DNA of 64,000 nucleotides from Bradyrhizobium rifense (GCF_008123425.1 NZ_VSSS01000001.1:62001-126000), one strand, 5' to 3'. Shown: positions 1 to 8,707, numbered from the stretch's first letter. Notes: a model not told the origin generated them from the letters alone. Numbers and translations: made by a program.

Positions 1-567
1 AACCGGCCGAAGGGATTGTTGCAGGATCCGGCCTTCCGCAAGGGCTTTGCCTGCCTTGCACCCCTGAACCTCAGCTTCGATGCCTGGCTGTTTCATCCGC
101 AGATCGGCGAGCTGACCGAGCTGGCGCGCGCCTTTCCCGATACCAGGATCGTGCTCGATCATTGCGGCGGCCCGGCCGGCGTTGGCCGCTTCGCCGGGCG
201 GCGCAAGGAGGTGTTTCAGCAGTGGCGCGCCTCGATCCAGGAAATCGCGAAATGCGAGAACGTGGTCGTGAAGCTCGGCGGGCTCGCGATGTGCCTGCTC
301 GGCTACGACTTCCATCTGCGTCCCAAACCGCCGTCATCCGAAGAGCTCGCCGCGGCGTGGAAGCCTTATATCGAAACCTGCATCGAGGCGTTCGGCGTGA
401 GGCGCGCGATGTTCGAAAGCAATTTCCCGCCGGACAAGGGTCAGTGCAGCTACCAGGTGATCTTCAACGCCTTCAAGCGCATCGCGTCACCCCTGAGCGA
501 GACGGAGAAGACGGCGCTGTTCTCGCAGACCGCGACCGATGTCTACCGGCTCGAACTGCCGTCATGA
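1..567 (+). CDS. amidohydrolase-2 family metal-dependent hydrolase, 3' part only
   Basis: The open frame runs in from the left edge of the window, so only about the last 188 residues are present and the true start lies outside. The visible part resembles the C-terminal half of the amidohydrolase-2 TIM barrel (4-sulfomuconolactone hydrolase/ACMSD type). It has a strand ending in VLDHCGG, a VVVKLGGL strand and the late MFESNFPPDKGQCSY segment, where the family carries a metal-binding aspartate. Such enzymes hydrolyse or decarboxylate small organic acids and lactones in the cytoplasm. The substrate cannot be read from this fragment. The next gene is convergent, so this ends its transcription unit. 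Confidence 0.75.
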   Translation, partial: NRPKGLLQDPAFRKGFACLAPLNLSFDAWLFHPQIGELTELARAFPDTRIVLDHCGGPAGVGRFAGRRKEVFQQWRASIQEIAKCENVVVKLGGLAMCLLGYDFHLRPKPPSSEELAAAWKPYIETCIEAFGVRRAMFESNFPPDKGQCSYQVIFNAFKRIASPLSETEKTALFSQTATDVYRLELPS

Positions 568-641
568 CGCGAAAGAGGGGCCGGGATGTTGGTCCCGCCC
601 CCTCTTCCGTCGTGGCCGCTGGGAAGCGTCCGTGAAAAGGA

Positions 642-1097
642 TTAACCGGCACCCATCAGGGTCGCGGGACGGCGCTCGCCGGGCGAGAGGAACATCCGCT
701 TCACCTTGTTGACGACGCGGATCATGAAGCCGATGACGGCCGGATTGGTCTTGCGGCAGAAGGCGATCTTCTTGACGTGGCCTTCGACATGCCATTTGGC
801 ATGCGCGCCATCGCGGAAGAAAATGACGTCGCCGACGCCGTAGCGCTTCGGCGCCATGCCGTCGCTTTCGAGCACGATCGATCCTTCCAGGATCATGATC
901 GTCTCGTCGAAATCATAGTACCAGTTGAAGCGGCCTTCGGTGCAGGACCAGATGATGGTCGACGAAGTGCCGTCCGAGCTGGTCGAGAGGATGTGCGAAC
1001 GCGAGACCGGATTGCCCTCGATGATCCAGGCCGGCTCGATCGGCCGCAGCTCCAGATCCACGTTGCAACTACCGATTTCAATCAATGCCCGCGACAT
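642..1097 (-). CDS. cupin-domain protein
   Basis: A 151-residue protein with one cupin barrel. The core has an FNWYYDFDETIMILEGSIVLESDG strand pair (shown here only as a landmark), then YGVGDVIFFRDGAHAKWHVEG. These fit the two cupin motifs: E at the EG turn, and GD followed by a histidine two strands later. This suggests a small-molecule binding or isomerase/dioxygenase-like role in the cytosol, but the pattern is closest to the cupin_3 (DUF861) type and the function is not known. The start at 1097 follows TGGGGAAGCAG. An inverted repeat lies 23 bases upstream of the start codon. The gene converges on the amidohydrolase. Confidence 0.7.
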   Translation of the reverse strand: MSRALIEIGSCNVDLELRPIEPAWIIEGNPVSRSHILSTSSDGTSSTIIWSCTEGRFNWYYDFDETIMILEGSIVLESDGMAPKRYGVGDVIFFRDGAHAKWHVEGHVKKIAFCRKTNPAVIGFMIRVVNKVKRMFLSPGERRPATLMGAG

Positions 1098-1119
1098 CTG
1101 CTTCCCCAGAAGGTAATAT

Positions 1120-1137
1120 GATTAACCGGGCTTAATC
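1120..1137. promoter_or_regulatory. inverted repeat upstream of the cupin gene
   Basis: GATTAA and TTAATC arms flank a CCGGGC core, 23 bases upstream of the cupin start codon. The symmetry and position suit an operator or part of the promoter. No regulator is encoded next to it, so its role is only inferred. Confidence 0.3.
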
Positions 1138-1332
1138 CCGGATTGTTTCGAAAGATGTTGGGAACGCTAGTAGCCGGTTTTTAATTCTTCCTTACGCTGG
1201 CACCGACAATCAGCCGCAAGTTGCAGATGCGAAGCGGTTAACGTCGGGATTTCCCTGCAAATTCGCGCACATGAACCGATCTTTTCCGGGGTGCGACAAA
1301 GTGCGCGGAACGACCTAGAAGGAGCCCCATCG

Positions 1333-1887
1333 ATGCCCCTGACCCCAGAGCTTCTGACAGCCCAAGGCGAGGTCGTCGCCTGGCTCGGCAGCCTCGATGT
1401 CTCGTTCGCGCCGGACGAGGAGCCCTGGTTCACGATCGACGGCGTCGAAAGCCCCATGCAGATCGGCAGTGACGGCTCAGGCGGTGCCTTCGTGCTGCTG
1501 CCGTCGCAACATGTGCTCTACGTCTCATCGGAGGGACGCGCGGGCGTTATCGCCGGGAGCTTCGAGGCGTTCATCCAGCTCGTCGTCGCCCGCCCCTATT
1601 GGCTCGATATCCTCAAATTCTCCGCCGGCGGCGATCTCCAGGAGATGCGGCGCGCAGCGGATGCGCTGGAGGCGACGCGCGACGACGAGGACGACATCAA
1701 CGAGGCGAGAGAGGAGATCCGCATGCGCCTCGACCTGCCTGAGGCGGACGATCCGGTCGGCGCGCTCTACGAGGCGGTCGCGGCTTCCGACGCTATCGTG
1801 CGAGCCACCGACGGCAGCCCGTTCACGACACTGTTCAACCGCTTCAACATCGACAACAACCCGATGCTGCGCGACGCGGCGGCGTAA
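1333..1887 (+). CDS. hypothetical protein, acidic, about 184 aa
   Basis: I do not recognise a named family. The protein has no signal peptide or membrane segment and is strongly acidic. The N-terminal half reads like a small mixed alpha/beta domain (VLLPSQHVLYVSSEGRAGVIAG). It is followed by a charged helix rich in Asp and Glu around residues 110-140 (EATRDDEDDINEAREEIRM). The ATG at 1333 is chosen because AGAAGGAG sits just upstream; an alternative frame start 42 bases earlier has no such site. It is a single gene ending in a perfect palindrome shared with the convergent aminopeptidase gene. It is probably a cytosolic protein conserved among relatives. Confidence 0.6.
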   Translation: MPLTPELLTAQGEVVAWLGSLDVSFAPDEEPWFTIDGVESPMQIGSDGSGGAFVLLPSQHVLYVSSEGRAGVIAGSFEAFIQLVVARPYWLDILKFSAGGDLQEMRRAADALEATRDDEDDINEAREEIRMRLDLPEADDPVGALYEAVAASDAIVRATDGSPFTTLFNRFNIDNNPMLRDAAA

Positions 1888-1935
1888 GGCGACGCGCTAA
1901 AGCATGAGTTCAGGAAAGATTGTCGCCGGGAGCTT

Positions 1936-1958
1936 ACCTCTCCCCGACGGGGAGAGGT
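1936..1958. terminator. perfect hairpin between convergent genes
   Basis: ACCTCTCCCC, a three-base GAC loop, then GGGGAGAGGT. It lies between two converging genes and could act as a bidirectional terminator, although there is no long T tract. The arm sequence matches the short core of the CTCTCCC...GGGAGAG intergenic repeats found elsewhere in the window. Confidence 0.45.
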
Positions 1959-1966
1959 GAAGAACC

Positions 1967-3223
1967 CTACTTCGCCCACTCGCCCTTGCGGAACACCGGC
2001 ACCTTGCTGCCGTCGGCCAGAATGCCGTCGATGTCGGTCTCGGCCGAGCCGATCATCCAGTCGATATGGATCAGGCTCTGGTTGCCGCCTTGGGCTGCGA
2101 TCTGCTGCGGCGTGAGCTGCGCGCCGTTGATGAAGCATTTCGAGTAGCACTGGCCGAGCGCGATGTGGGACGCCGCGTTCTCGTCGAACAGCGTGTTGTA
2201 GAACAACAGCCCGCTCTGCGAGATCGGCGAGGAATGCGGCACCAGCGCCACCTCGCCGAGCCGGCGCGCGCCCTCGTCGGTGTCGAGCACCTTGTTCAGC
2301 ACCTCCTCGCCGCGCGAGGCCTTGGCGTCGACGATCCTGCCGTCCTCGAAGCGCACCGCGATGTTGTCGATCAGCGTGCCCTGGTAGGACAGCGGCTTCG
2401 AGCTCACGACATGGCCATAGACCCGCCGGCAATGCGGCGTGGTGAATACCTCTTCGGTCGGGATGTTGGCGTTGCAGCTGATGCCGTTCTTGGCCAGCGA
2501 GGCGCCGCCTTCCCATTCATGACCGTCGGCAAGCCCGATGGTGAGGTCGGTGCCCGGACCTGAATATTGCAGCGCGCGGAAACGCTGGCCGTTGAGCCAG
2601 TTGGTGCGCTCGCGCAGCACCGCATTGTGGCTTGCCCAATTGGCCGTGGCGTCTTCGCGATCGACGCGTGACGCCGCGAAGATCGCGTCCGCAAGCTTGC
2701 CGACCGCGACCTCTTCGGAGTCGTTCGGAAACACCTGCTTCGCCCAGGACGGACTCGGATAAGCAATGATGTTCCAGTTGGTGTCGAAATTGACGATCTT
2801 TTCCAGCGCCGGCTGATAGGCCACGGAATTGGCCTTGCTGGCGCGCGCGACCTTGGACGCATCTTCGCCCGACAGCAGCATCGGATTGTCGCCGACGATG
2901 GCTAGGCGCGCGGTGTTGTTCGAGAACGCCTTCGCCATGCCCTCGTAGAGCCAGTTGGCGGCGCGATCAAAGCTGTTGTCATGGCCGTGGCGATAGCGCG
3001 CCAACGTCATCTCTTCATCCGAGAGGATCGGCGTCACGATCCCGGCGCCGGCCTTGTAGGCGTGCGCAGCGATCCGGCGCACCAGCGGCAGTGCGATCGC
3101 CGGCGCCGTCAAGAGAAGGTCCTGTCCCGGCCGCAAACCCAGTCCCACCTTCACCGCCACCTCAGCCAGCCGGTCGAGTTTCACTGGATCGATGGAAGTG
3201 GCGGAATTGCGTTGATCGGTCAT
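1967..3223 (-). CDS. M29-family aminopeptidase
   Basis: A 418-residue cytosolic metallopeptidase of the thermophilic aminopeptidase family (AmpS/PepS/aminopeptidase T), which removes N-terminal residues from peptides. The full family length is present. The N-terminal domain begins with LDRLAEVAVKVGLGLRPGQDLLL. The C-terminal catalytic part holds the expected metal-ligand segments: NIPTEEVFTTPH with paired glutamates, ENAASHIALGQCY, and LIHIDWMIGS near the end. There is no signal peptide. It appears to be a housekeeping peptide-recycling enzyme, transcribed alone and toward the hypothetical gene on the other strand. Confidence 0.88.
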   Translation of the reverse strand: MTDQRNSATSIDPVKLDRLAEVAVKVGLGLRPGQDLLLTAPAIALPLVRRIAAHAYKAGAGIVTPILSDEEMTLARYRHGHDNSFDRAANWLYEGMAKAFSNNTARLAIVGDNPMLLSGEDASKVARASKANSVAYQPALEKIVNFDTNWNIIAYPSPSWAKQVFPNDSEEVAVGKLADAIFAASRVDREDATANWASHNAVLRERTNWLNGQRFRALQYSGPGTDLTIGLADGHEWEGGASLAKNGISCNANIPTEEVFTTPHCRRVYGHVVSSKPLSYQGTLIDNIAVRFEDGRIVDAKASRGEEVLNKVLDTDEGARRLGEVALVPHSSPISQSGLLFYNTLFDENAASHIALGQCYSKCFINGAQLTPQQIAAQGGNQSLIHIDWMIGSAETDIDGILADGSKVPVFRKGEWAK

Positions 3224-3334
3224 GCCCGGTCCTCTGTCGGAATCTCTCGTTCAATCTAAGTCTAACATCACGAGACACAAGTGTGCGAGCGTCTTGGAGA
3301 CAGCGAAGATACGGAGTTTCACGCAGTTTGGTTT

Positions 3335-4696
3335 TCAACGCGTTGCCGATTTCAGCACCCGGTCGACCATGGCAGGCGCAAGGCCGAGGTAATTTTTCGG
3401 TGAAGTGAGGGCCTCGATGGTTGTGCGATCGATCTGGGCCGCGACGCGCGGATCGGCCGACAGCGCATCGGCAAGGCTGATGCCCTTCTCGTTGGCGAGC
3501 CGGCAGGCGTCGTAGACCACGTCGTGCGCATCCTGCCGGCCGATCTGCGGCGCCAGTCCCATCATGACCGCTTCGGCCACAATCAGACCCCGACTAAGGG
3601 CGAGGTTGTCGTTCATCTTTGCCTCGTCCACGATGAGGCCGGCGAGCGCGAACTTCGCCTGATGCAGCGCGCCTGCGGTCAGCACGAAACTCTCGGGGAT
3701 CGCCATCCATTCGGCGTGCCACGGACCGGTGGCGCGCTCGAAATCCTGCACCATGGCATCGAGCATCAGGCCCGCGTGCTGGCGCACCGCCTTGGACGCG
3801 GCAAGCATCAGCTCCGAGGAGATCGGGTTGCGCTTCTGCGGCATGGTCGAGGAGGCGCCGCGGCCCTTGACGAAGGGCTCGTAGACCTCGGCGAATTCGG
3901 TCGAGGCCATGATCATGATGTCGAGCGCGATCTTGCCGAGCGAGCCAGTGACGAGCGCGAGAAAATTCACGGCTTCCGCAAAGCCGTCGCGCGCGACGTG
4001 CCAGGTCGAGGCGGGAACGCCGAGCTTGAGCTCGGCGCAGAGCGCCTCCTGCACCTCGAACCCCTTGTCGCCGAGCGAGGCCAGCGTGCCGGCGGCGCCG
4101 GCAAACTGGCCGACGAGAACCCGCGGCTTCAATTGCTCGAGACGCTCGGCGTGGCGGTCGAACATCGCGAGCCAGATCGCGGTCTTGTAGCCGAAGGTCA
4201 CCGGCAGCGCCTGCTGGAGGTGGGTGCGGCCGGCCATCGGCGTGTCGCGATGACGCTTGGAGAGATCGGCGAGGATTTTTCGCAGCTCGGCGATATCGCG
4301 TTCGATGATTGCGAGCCCCGCGCGCAATTGCAGCACCACGGCGGTGTCCATGATGTCCTGCGTGGTCGCGCCCCAGTGCACGTAGCGGCCGGCCTCGCCG
4401 CATTGCTTCACCATCTGATGCACCAGCGGCAGGATCGGATAGCCGACGATGTCGGTCTCCTGCCGCAGCAGATCGAAGTCGAGCGCTGTGACATCGGTCC
4501 GCGCCGCGATCTGGTCGGCGGCAGCTTGTGGGATCACGCCGCAGCGCGCCTCCGCCTTTGCCAGCGCCACCTCGACCTCGGCATACCGCGCAACCAGCGC
4601 GACGTCGGAAAACACCTCGCGCATCGCAGGCGTGCCGAAGGCATCGCGAAACAGCATGGAGTCGAGCACGGTGGTCGAGGCGGGAAAGGCGGGCAT
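3335..4696 (-). CDS. adenylosuccinate lyase/PcaB-like superfamily lyase
   Basis: A 453-residue member of the fumarase/aspartase superfamily. The catalytic loop signature GASSTMPQKRNP is at about residue 275, and the upstream HWGATTQDIMDTA and TPMAGRTHLQQALP regions carry the usual Thr/His active-site residues. The overall pattern is closest to 3-carboxy-cis,cis-muconate cycloisomerase (PcaB) and related lyases. The loop has MPQKRNP where PcaB and PurB usually have MPHK. No protocatechuate genes are adjacent, so the substrate is uncertain. The ATG at 4696 gives the usual N-terminus (PAFPASTTVLDSMLF); a longer frame upstream looks non-coding. Confidence 0.8.
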   Translation of the reverse strand: MPAFPASTTVLDSMLFRDAFGTPAMREVFSDVALVARYAEVEVALAKAEARCGVIPQAAADQIAARTDVTALDFDLLRQETDIVGYPILPLVHQMVKQCGEAGRYVHWGATTQDIMDTAVVLQLRAGLAIIERDIAELRKILADLSKRHRDTPMAGRTHLQQALPVTFGYKTAIWLAMFDRHAERLEQLKPRVLVGQFAGAAGTLASLGDKGFEVQEALCAELKLGVPASTWHVARDGFAEAVNFLALVTGSLGKIALDIMIMASTEFAEVYEPFVKGRGASSTMPQKRNPISSELMLAASKAVRQHAGLMLDAMVQDFERATGPWHAEWMAIPESFVLTAGALHQAKFALAGLIVDEAKMNDNLALSRGLIVAEAVMMGLAPQIGRQDAHDVVYDACRLANEKGISLADALSADPRVAAQIDRTTIEALTSPKNYLGLAPAMVDRVLKSATR

Positions 4697-4790
4697 GGGC
4701 GTTTCTTTGCGGCTGTTGTTATGTGTGGGAGGCAGCTTACGCGGGCGGCGGTGTTCGGCAATGGACATTCACCGTTCGTCACACATTCGA

Positions 4791-4804
4791 TGTGTGTGTG
4801 TGTG
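4791..4804. repeat. short TG dinucleotide run
   Basis: Seven TG units in tandem, about 95 bases upstream of the lyase start codon in the spacer before the palindromic element. It could vary by slippage, but nothing shows that it does. Confidence 0.5.
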
Positions 4805-4839
4805 CGATGGCTTCGCCACCGCGCCGCAGGATCTCGGTC

Positions 4840-4971
4840 CCGTCATCCTGAGGTGCGAGGCGTACGATGCGAAGCAGCGTGCGCAGAGCCTCGAAGGATG
4901 AACGGCCGAGATGCAGCCGGGCCGTCTATCCTTCGAGGCCTCCGCTGCGCTTCGGCACCTCAGGATGACGG
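4840..4971. repeat. large palindromic intergenic element (class B)
   Basis: The 372-base spacer between the lyase gene and the BA14K gene is dominated by this element. The outer arms CCGTCATCCTGAGGTGC (4840-4856) and their exact complement (4955-4971) enclose an inner pair, GCCTCGAAGGAT (4888-4899) and its complement (4928-4939). This is the type of dispersed palindrome frequent in Bradyrhizobium chromosomes. It carries no protein and would fold into a long hairpin if transcribed. Confidence 0.85.
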
Positions 4972-5068
4972 CGATAAATTCCTGTCGAAATTTTAATTCA
5001 GCGCGCTTCTCCACTTGCACTATCAATTTCGCGCGGCGCGTGAGCCGCCGCATGACGAGGAGAGCACA

Positions 5069-5476
5069 ATGTTGAAATCGTTTCGCTTCGTTGCTGGAGC
5101 TTGTCTGCTGGCGAGCCTGTCGGCTGCGACATTGACCGCGGCATCGGCGGCGCCGATCGGACAGCCGCTTGCGATGACGCAGGCTGCGCCCAATCAGGTC
5201 GAACAAGTGCGCTGGTACGGACGGCGCGGCTGGGGCTGGGGCGGCGGCGCGTTCGTCGGCGGGCTTGCAGCCGGCGCGATCATCGGCGGCGCGGTCGCGG
5301 CGCCCTATTACTACGGCTCACCTTATTATGACGGGCCGGGCTATCCGCCGCCGCCCGCCGGATATGGACCGCCGCCCGAGGGCGACGTGCAATACTGCAT
5401 GCAGCGCTACAAATCCTACAATCCGAATACGGGCATGTATCTCGGCAACGACGGCCGGCGCCATCCCTGCCCGTGA
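5069..5476 (+). CDS. BA14K-family exported protein
   Basis: A 135-residue exported protein. Residues 1-27 form a signal peptide (LKSFRFVAGACLLASLSAATLTAASA). A Gly-rich segment with a short hydrophobic stretch (FVGGLAAGAIIGGAVAAPYYYG) follows, then a Pro/Tyr-rich linker. The C-terminus QYCMQRYKSYNPNTGMYLG with a final RRHPC matches the BA14K signature, an immunoreactive lectin-like family first described in Brucella. It is probably anchored in or facing the periplasm. The ATG at 5069 is preceded by GAGGAGAG; the frame extends upstream without a ribosome site. A hairpin follows the stop codon. Confidence 0.85.
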   Translation: MLKSFRFVAGACLLASLSAATLTAASAAPIGQPLAMTQAAPNQVEQVRWYGRRGWGWGGGAFVGGLAAGAIIGGAVAAPYYYGSPYYDGPGYPPPPAGYGPPPEGDVQYCMQRYKSYNPNTGMYLGNDGRRHPCP

Positions 5477-5484
5477 TGCTCAAC

Positions 5485-5515
5485 CGCGGCATTCGGTTAT
5501 CGTCCGGATGCCGCG
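5485..5515 (+). terminator. stem-loop after BA14K gene
   Basis: Twelve-base arms with one mismatch (CGCGGCATTCGG and CCGGATGCCGCG) flank a seven-base loop, eight bases after the stop codon. There is no T tract, so it may stabilise the mRNA end rather than terminate strongly. Confidence 0.45.
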
Positions 5516-5696
5516 ACAATCTACCAAAACTGGTCACGTTCTAATTCAGGTTGTATTCCTCCGCGCAAATGGCATGGCAGCCATCCGGCGATTGCAGTGA
5601 ACCGGGCTGACCTCCCGGCGGACTTACAGAGTTCAAGGCGAAATCCATTTTGATTTCATCATTGCCTGAAGTCGTTGTGAGGTCTGAGTTTTCGAC

Positions 5697-7256
5697 GTGC
5701 AGTTTCTGTTCCAGGACCACCTTCTCGACACCGACCGGCGCGAGCTGAGCCGCGAGCAGGTTCCCGTGTCCGTGGAACCGCAGGTCTTCGACCTCGTCGT
5801 CCATCTCATGGAAAACCGCGACCGGGTCGTCAGCAAGGACGAGCTGATCGACAAGATCTGGCACGGCCGCAGCGTCTCCGAATCGACCTTGACCAGCCGG
5901 ATCAATGCGGCGCGCAAGGCGATCGGCGACAGCGGCGCGAACCAGACCTTGATCCGCACTATCGCGCGAAAGGGCTTTCGCTTCGTCGGCGATGTCGAGA
6001 CCAAATCCGCCGCCGCACCGGTGGAGCCGCGCCGCAGCGTCACAACGTCGCACGCCTCGCCTGCGCTGCCCGATCGCCCAGCGATCGCCGTGCTGCCCTT
6101 CACCAACATGAGCGGCGACCGCGAGCAGGACTATTTCTCCGACGGCATCAGCGAAGACATCATCACCGCTCTGTCGAAGCTGCGCTGGTTCTTCGTGGTC
6201 GCGCGCAACTCCTCCTTCGTCTACAAGGGCCGCGCCGTGCATCTCCACGAGATCGCGCGCGAGCTCGGCGTGCGCTACGTGCTCGAGGGCAGCGTGCGGC
6301 GAAGCGGCGATCGCGTGCGCATCTCCGCCCAGCTCAACGACGTCTCGACCGGCGGCCATCTCTGGGCCGAGCGCTACGACCGCGAGCTTGCCGACATCTT
6401 TGCCGTACAGGACGAGATCACCGAAGCCATCGTCGCCGCGATCGAGCCTCAGCTCTACGCCGCCGAAAATTTTCGCGCCCAGCAGAAGCCGCCGGGCAGT
6501 CTCGATGCCTGGGACTTCGTGATGCGCGCGCTGTCGCACTACTGGCACATCACGCGCGAGGACAATGCAGCGGCGCAGGCGCTGCTCGAGCAGGCGATCG
6601 CGATCGACCCCGCCTATGGCAAGGCGCTGGGGCTGCTCGCCACCAGCCACATTTTTGGTGCGCATATGGGCTGGGCCGATATGGCCGCGACTGTCCCGGT
6701 TGCCGAACGCGCAGCACTGGCCGCGGTGGAAGCCGATCGCGACGATGCCTGGGCCCATCACGGTCTCGCCTATACGTATCTGTTCCGCCGCCGTTTCGAC
6801 GACGCGCTGGCGGAGTTCGAGCTGGCTTTGCAGCTCAATCCGAATTTCGCGATGGCGCATGCCTTCTACGGCGTCACGCTGTGCTACGCCGGACGATGGC
6901 AGGACGGCGATGCGGCTGCACGCCGCGCGCTGCGGCTCAGCCCGCGCGATCCGCTCGCGGCGATCTATTGCGGTGTTGCGGGCTATGCCCAGTTCATCGG
7001 CCGCAATTACGAGGACGCCATGCATATGGCGCGGGAATCGATGCGGCAGCGAGCCGATTTCGTCGGCGCGCATCGCGTGCTCACGGCGGCGGCCGGCATG
7101 TCCGGCGATCCCGCACTTGCCGCCTCCGCGCTGGAAGGATTGCGACGCACCCAGCCCGGTATCTCGCTTGCCTGGCTCACGCGCGAGCTGCCGATGCTGC
7201 GCGAAGAGGACCGCGCGCATTATCTCGAAGGATTTCGGCGCGCGGGGATGAGGTAA
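5697..7256 (+). CDS. winged-helix DNA-binding TPR regulator (copy 1)
   Basis: A 519-residue regulator. An OmpR/CadC-type winged helix occupies residues 1-100, ending in the typical RKGFRFVGDV. It is followed by a TolB/FlgO-like domain beginning IAVLPFTNMSGD and ending near LWAERYDRELADIF, then TPR-type helical repeats (residues 250-500). No membrane segment is visible, so it is probably a cytosolic one-component regulator sensing through the TPR part. The start is GTG at 5697, matching the position used by its paralogue at 8755-10305, with which it is clearly homologous over its whole length. It converges on the GFA-family gene. Confidence 0.8.
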   Translation: MQFLFQDHLLDTDRRELSREQVPVSVEPQVFDLVVHLMENRDRVVSKDELIDKIWHGRSVSESTLTSRINAARKAIGDSGANQTLIRTIARKGFRFVGDVETKSAAAPVEPRRSVTTSHASPALPDRPAIAVLPFTNMSGDREQDYFSDGISEDIITALSKLRWFFVVARNSSFVYKGRAVHLHEIARELGVRYVLEGSVRRSGDRVRISAQLNDVSTGGHLWAERYDRELADIFAVQDEITEAIVAAIEPQLYAAENFRAQQKPPGSLDAWDFVMRALSHYWHITREDNAAAQALLEQAIAIDPAYGKALGLLATSHIFGAHMGWADMAATVPVAERAALAAVEADRDDAWAHHGLAYTYLFRRRFDDALAEFELALQLNPNFAMAHAFYGVTLCYAGRWQDGDAAARRALRLSPRDPLAAIYCGVAGYAQFIGRNYEDAMHMARESMRQRADFVGAHRVLTAAAGMSGDPALAASALEGLRRTQPGISLAWLTRELPMLREEDRAHYLEGFRRAGMR

Positions 7257-7265
7257 CGAAGATAT

Positions 7266-7292
7266 CCCTCTCCCCGCGAGCGGGGGAGAGGG
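7266..7292. terminator. hairpin between convergent genes
   Basis: CCCTCTCCCC and GGGGAGAGGG arms surround a seven-base loop, between the copy-1 regulator and the GFA gene. It shares its arm sequence with the short palindromes at 1936 and 36439. It is a possible bidirectional terminator. Confidence 0.4.
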
Positions 7293-7303
7293 AAGCCTAT
7301 ATT

Positions 7304-7726
7304 TTAGTCCTGCATCATCTCGCCGCTGCCGCCGAACTCGGCGGGAAAGTCCTTCAGCTTGGGCAGGCCGTCGCGCATCGGCAGCACCGTTTCGGAATAG
7401 TTGACGTGGACGCCGGGCGTGAACGCGAGCGTCGGGATGGTGGCGGTGAAGACGTCGATCAGATCGAGCGGCGGGTGATTGGTCATGAGATGACCGCCGC
7501 ACTTCCCGCAATATTTGCGCTGGCTGAGCGGCGTCTTGACGAAGGTCTCGACGTTCTGCGCGCCCTCGGTAATGCGCACGGCTTCCGGCCTCCACAGGCT
7601 GAAAGCGTTCACCGGTCCGCCCGACCACGAGCGGCAGGAACGGCAGTGACAATAGCCCATCGCCGCTGGCTCGCCCGTGACCTCGATCGTGACCGCGCCG
7701 CAGAAGCAGTGTCCGACATGTTTCAT
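7304..7726 (-). CDS. GFA-family (glutathione-dependent formaldehyde-activating enzyme-like) protein
   Basis: A 140-residue zinc protein of the GFA fold. The cysteine ligands occur as HCFCGAV, YCHCRSC and KYCGKCGG. These proteins resemble Gfa, once proposed to bind S-hydroxymethylglutathione. Many members have unknown substrates, so formaldehyde chemistry is only a possibility here. The ATG at 7726 is preceded by AGGAGA at good spacing; the frame continues upstream without family similarity. It lies between the two paralogous winged-helix/TPR regulators and downstream of the methyltransferase gene, in the same orientation. Confidence 0.85.
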   Translation of the reverse strand: MKHVGHCFCGAVTIEVTGEPAAMGYCHCRSCRSWSGGPVNAFSLWRPEAVRITEGAQNVETFVKTPLSQRKYCGKCGGHLMTNHPPLDLIDVFTATIPTLAFTPGVHVNYSETVLPMRDGLPKLKDFPAEFGGSGEMMQD

Positions 7727-7832
7727 CTTGGTCGTCTCCTGAGATGGAAATTGGGATTGAAATCCTTGAGTTACAAATAAAGTCCCGTCGCGCGTCCTCC
7801 GATCGGCGGACGCGCGACGGAGCGCGCGGCGG

Positions 7833-8621
7833 CTAGACTGACCGGCGCCAGGGAATAAGCATCGACACCCGTTGTTTGTACTGCCGGTATTCGTCGCCAA
7901 AGAGATCGACGAGGTCGTGCTCCTCCAGCGCGATGCCGACGAAGATGTAGGCGGTGGTCACGGCCGCAAACAGCAGATGGCCTGCGGACATGGTCGGTGC
8001 CGCCCAGAAGGCGATGATGAAGCCGAGATAGATCGGATGACGGACGAATTTGTAGAGCAGCGGCGTCTTGAACCGCGGCGGCGCGGCCTCTTTGCCGACG
8101 AGATGGTTGGTCACCTGATGCAATCCGAACAATTCGAAATGATTGATGATGAAGGTCGAGGTGAACACCAGTACCCAGCCCGCGAACGACAGCGTGACCA
8201 GCGTCACGGCAAGATCCGGATTGGCGACGTCCCATATGACCGACGGCAACGGACGCCACTGCCAGAACAGGAGGAGCAATGACAGGCTCGCGAACAGCAC
8301 GTAGGTCGAGCGCTCGACCGGCTTGGGGACGAATTGCGTCCACCACGCCTTGAAGCGCTGGCGCGCCATCACGCTGTGTTGAACGGCGAACAGCGTCATC
8401 AGCAGCAGATTGATGATGACCGCTTCGGCCGTCGGCGTGTCGGGCCCGCTGTCGATGGTCTTCGGCACCACCAGCCCCATCACAAAGCCGATTGCGTAGA
8501 CAATCGTAACGAAAAAAACGAGATACGCCGCAATTCCGTAAAGAAAGGCGATGAACTTGAAAATGCGTGAGCCCGCAACCTCCGGGCTAATGGAATGCAC
8601 CTGATGATCGAGTTGGGTCAT
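7833..8621 (-). CDS. mddA: probable methanethiol S-methyltransferase (isoprenylcysteine methyltransferase-like membrane protein)
   Basis: A 262-residue integral membrane protein with about five hydrophobic segments. The SAM-binding motif of the ICMT/NnrU superfamily, VRHPIYLGFIIAFW, is at about residue 195, followed by EEHDLVDLFGDEYRQYK. The N-terminal pattern (FLYGIAAYLVFFVTIVYAIGFV then VPKTIDSG) matches what I recall of MddA, which methylates methanethiol to dimethyl sulfide. The ATG at 8621 follows GGAGCTTTCT. The gene is divergent from the copy-2 regulator, with a tandem direct repeat in the shared spacer, so it is a plausible target. A generic ICMT-like methyltransferase is the alternative. 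Confidence 0.72.
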   Translation of the reverse strand: MTQLDHQVHSISPEVAGSRIFKFIAFLYGIAAYLVFFVTIVYAIGFVMGLVVPKTIDSGPDTPTAEAVIINLLLMTLFAVQHSVMARQRFKAWWTQFVPKPVERSTYVLFASLSLLLLFWQWRPLPSVIWDVANPDLAVTLVTLSFAGWVLVFTSTFIINHFELFGLHQVTNHLVGKEAAPPRFKTPLLYKFVRHPIYLGFIIAFWAAPTMSAGHLLFAAVTTAYIFVGIALEEHDLVDLFGDEYRQYKQRVSMLIPWRRSV

Positions 8622-8707
8622 AGAAAGCTCCGTTGTGCCGAGGCATCGGCACTGTTTGGTCTCTGCACCATGCCGGACCGGACGGCGGAAGACTTTCGCG
8701 GACGGTT

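Noticed and set aside
3524..4996. A 490-codon open frame on the + strand over the lyase gene
   Set aside because: It is antisense to a gene with intact superfamily motifs; its translation is His/Arg-rich low-complexity text typical of GC-rich shadows.
5541..7652. A 703-codon open frame on the minus strand
   Set aside because: It lies antisense across the copy-1 regulator and into the GFA gene and shows no recognisable domain.
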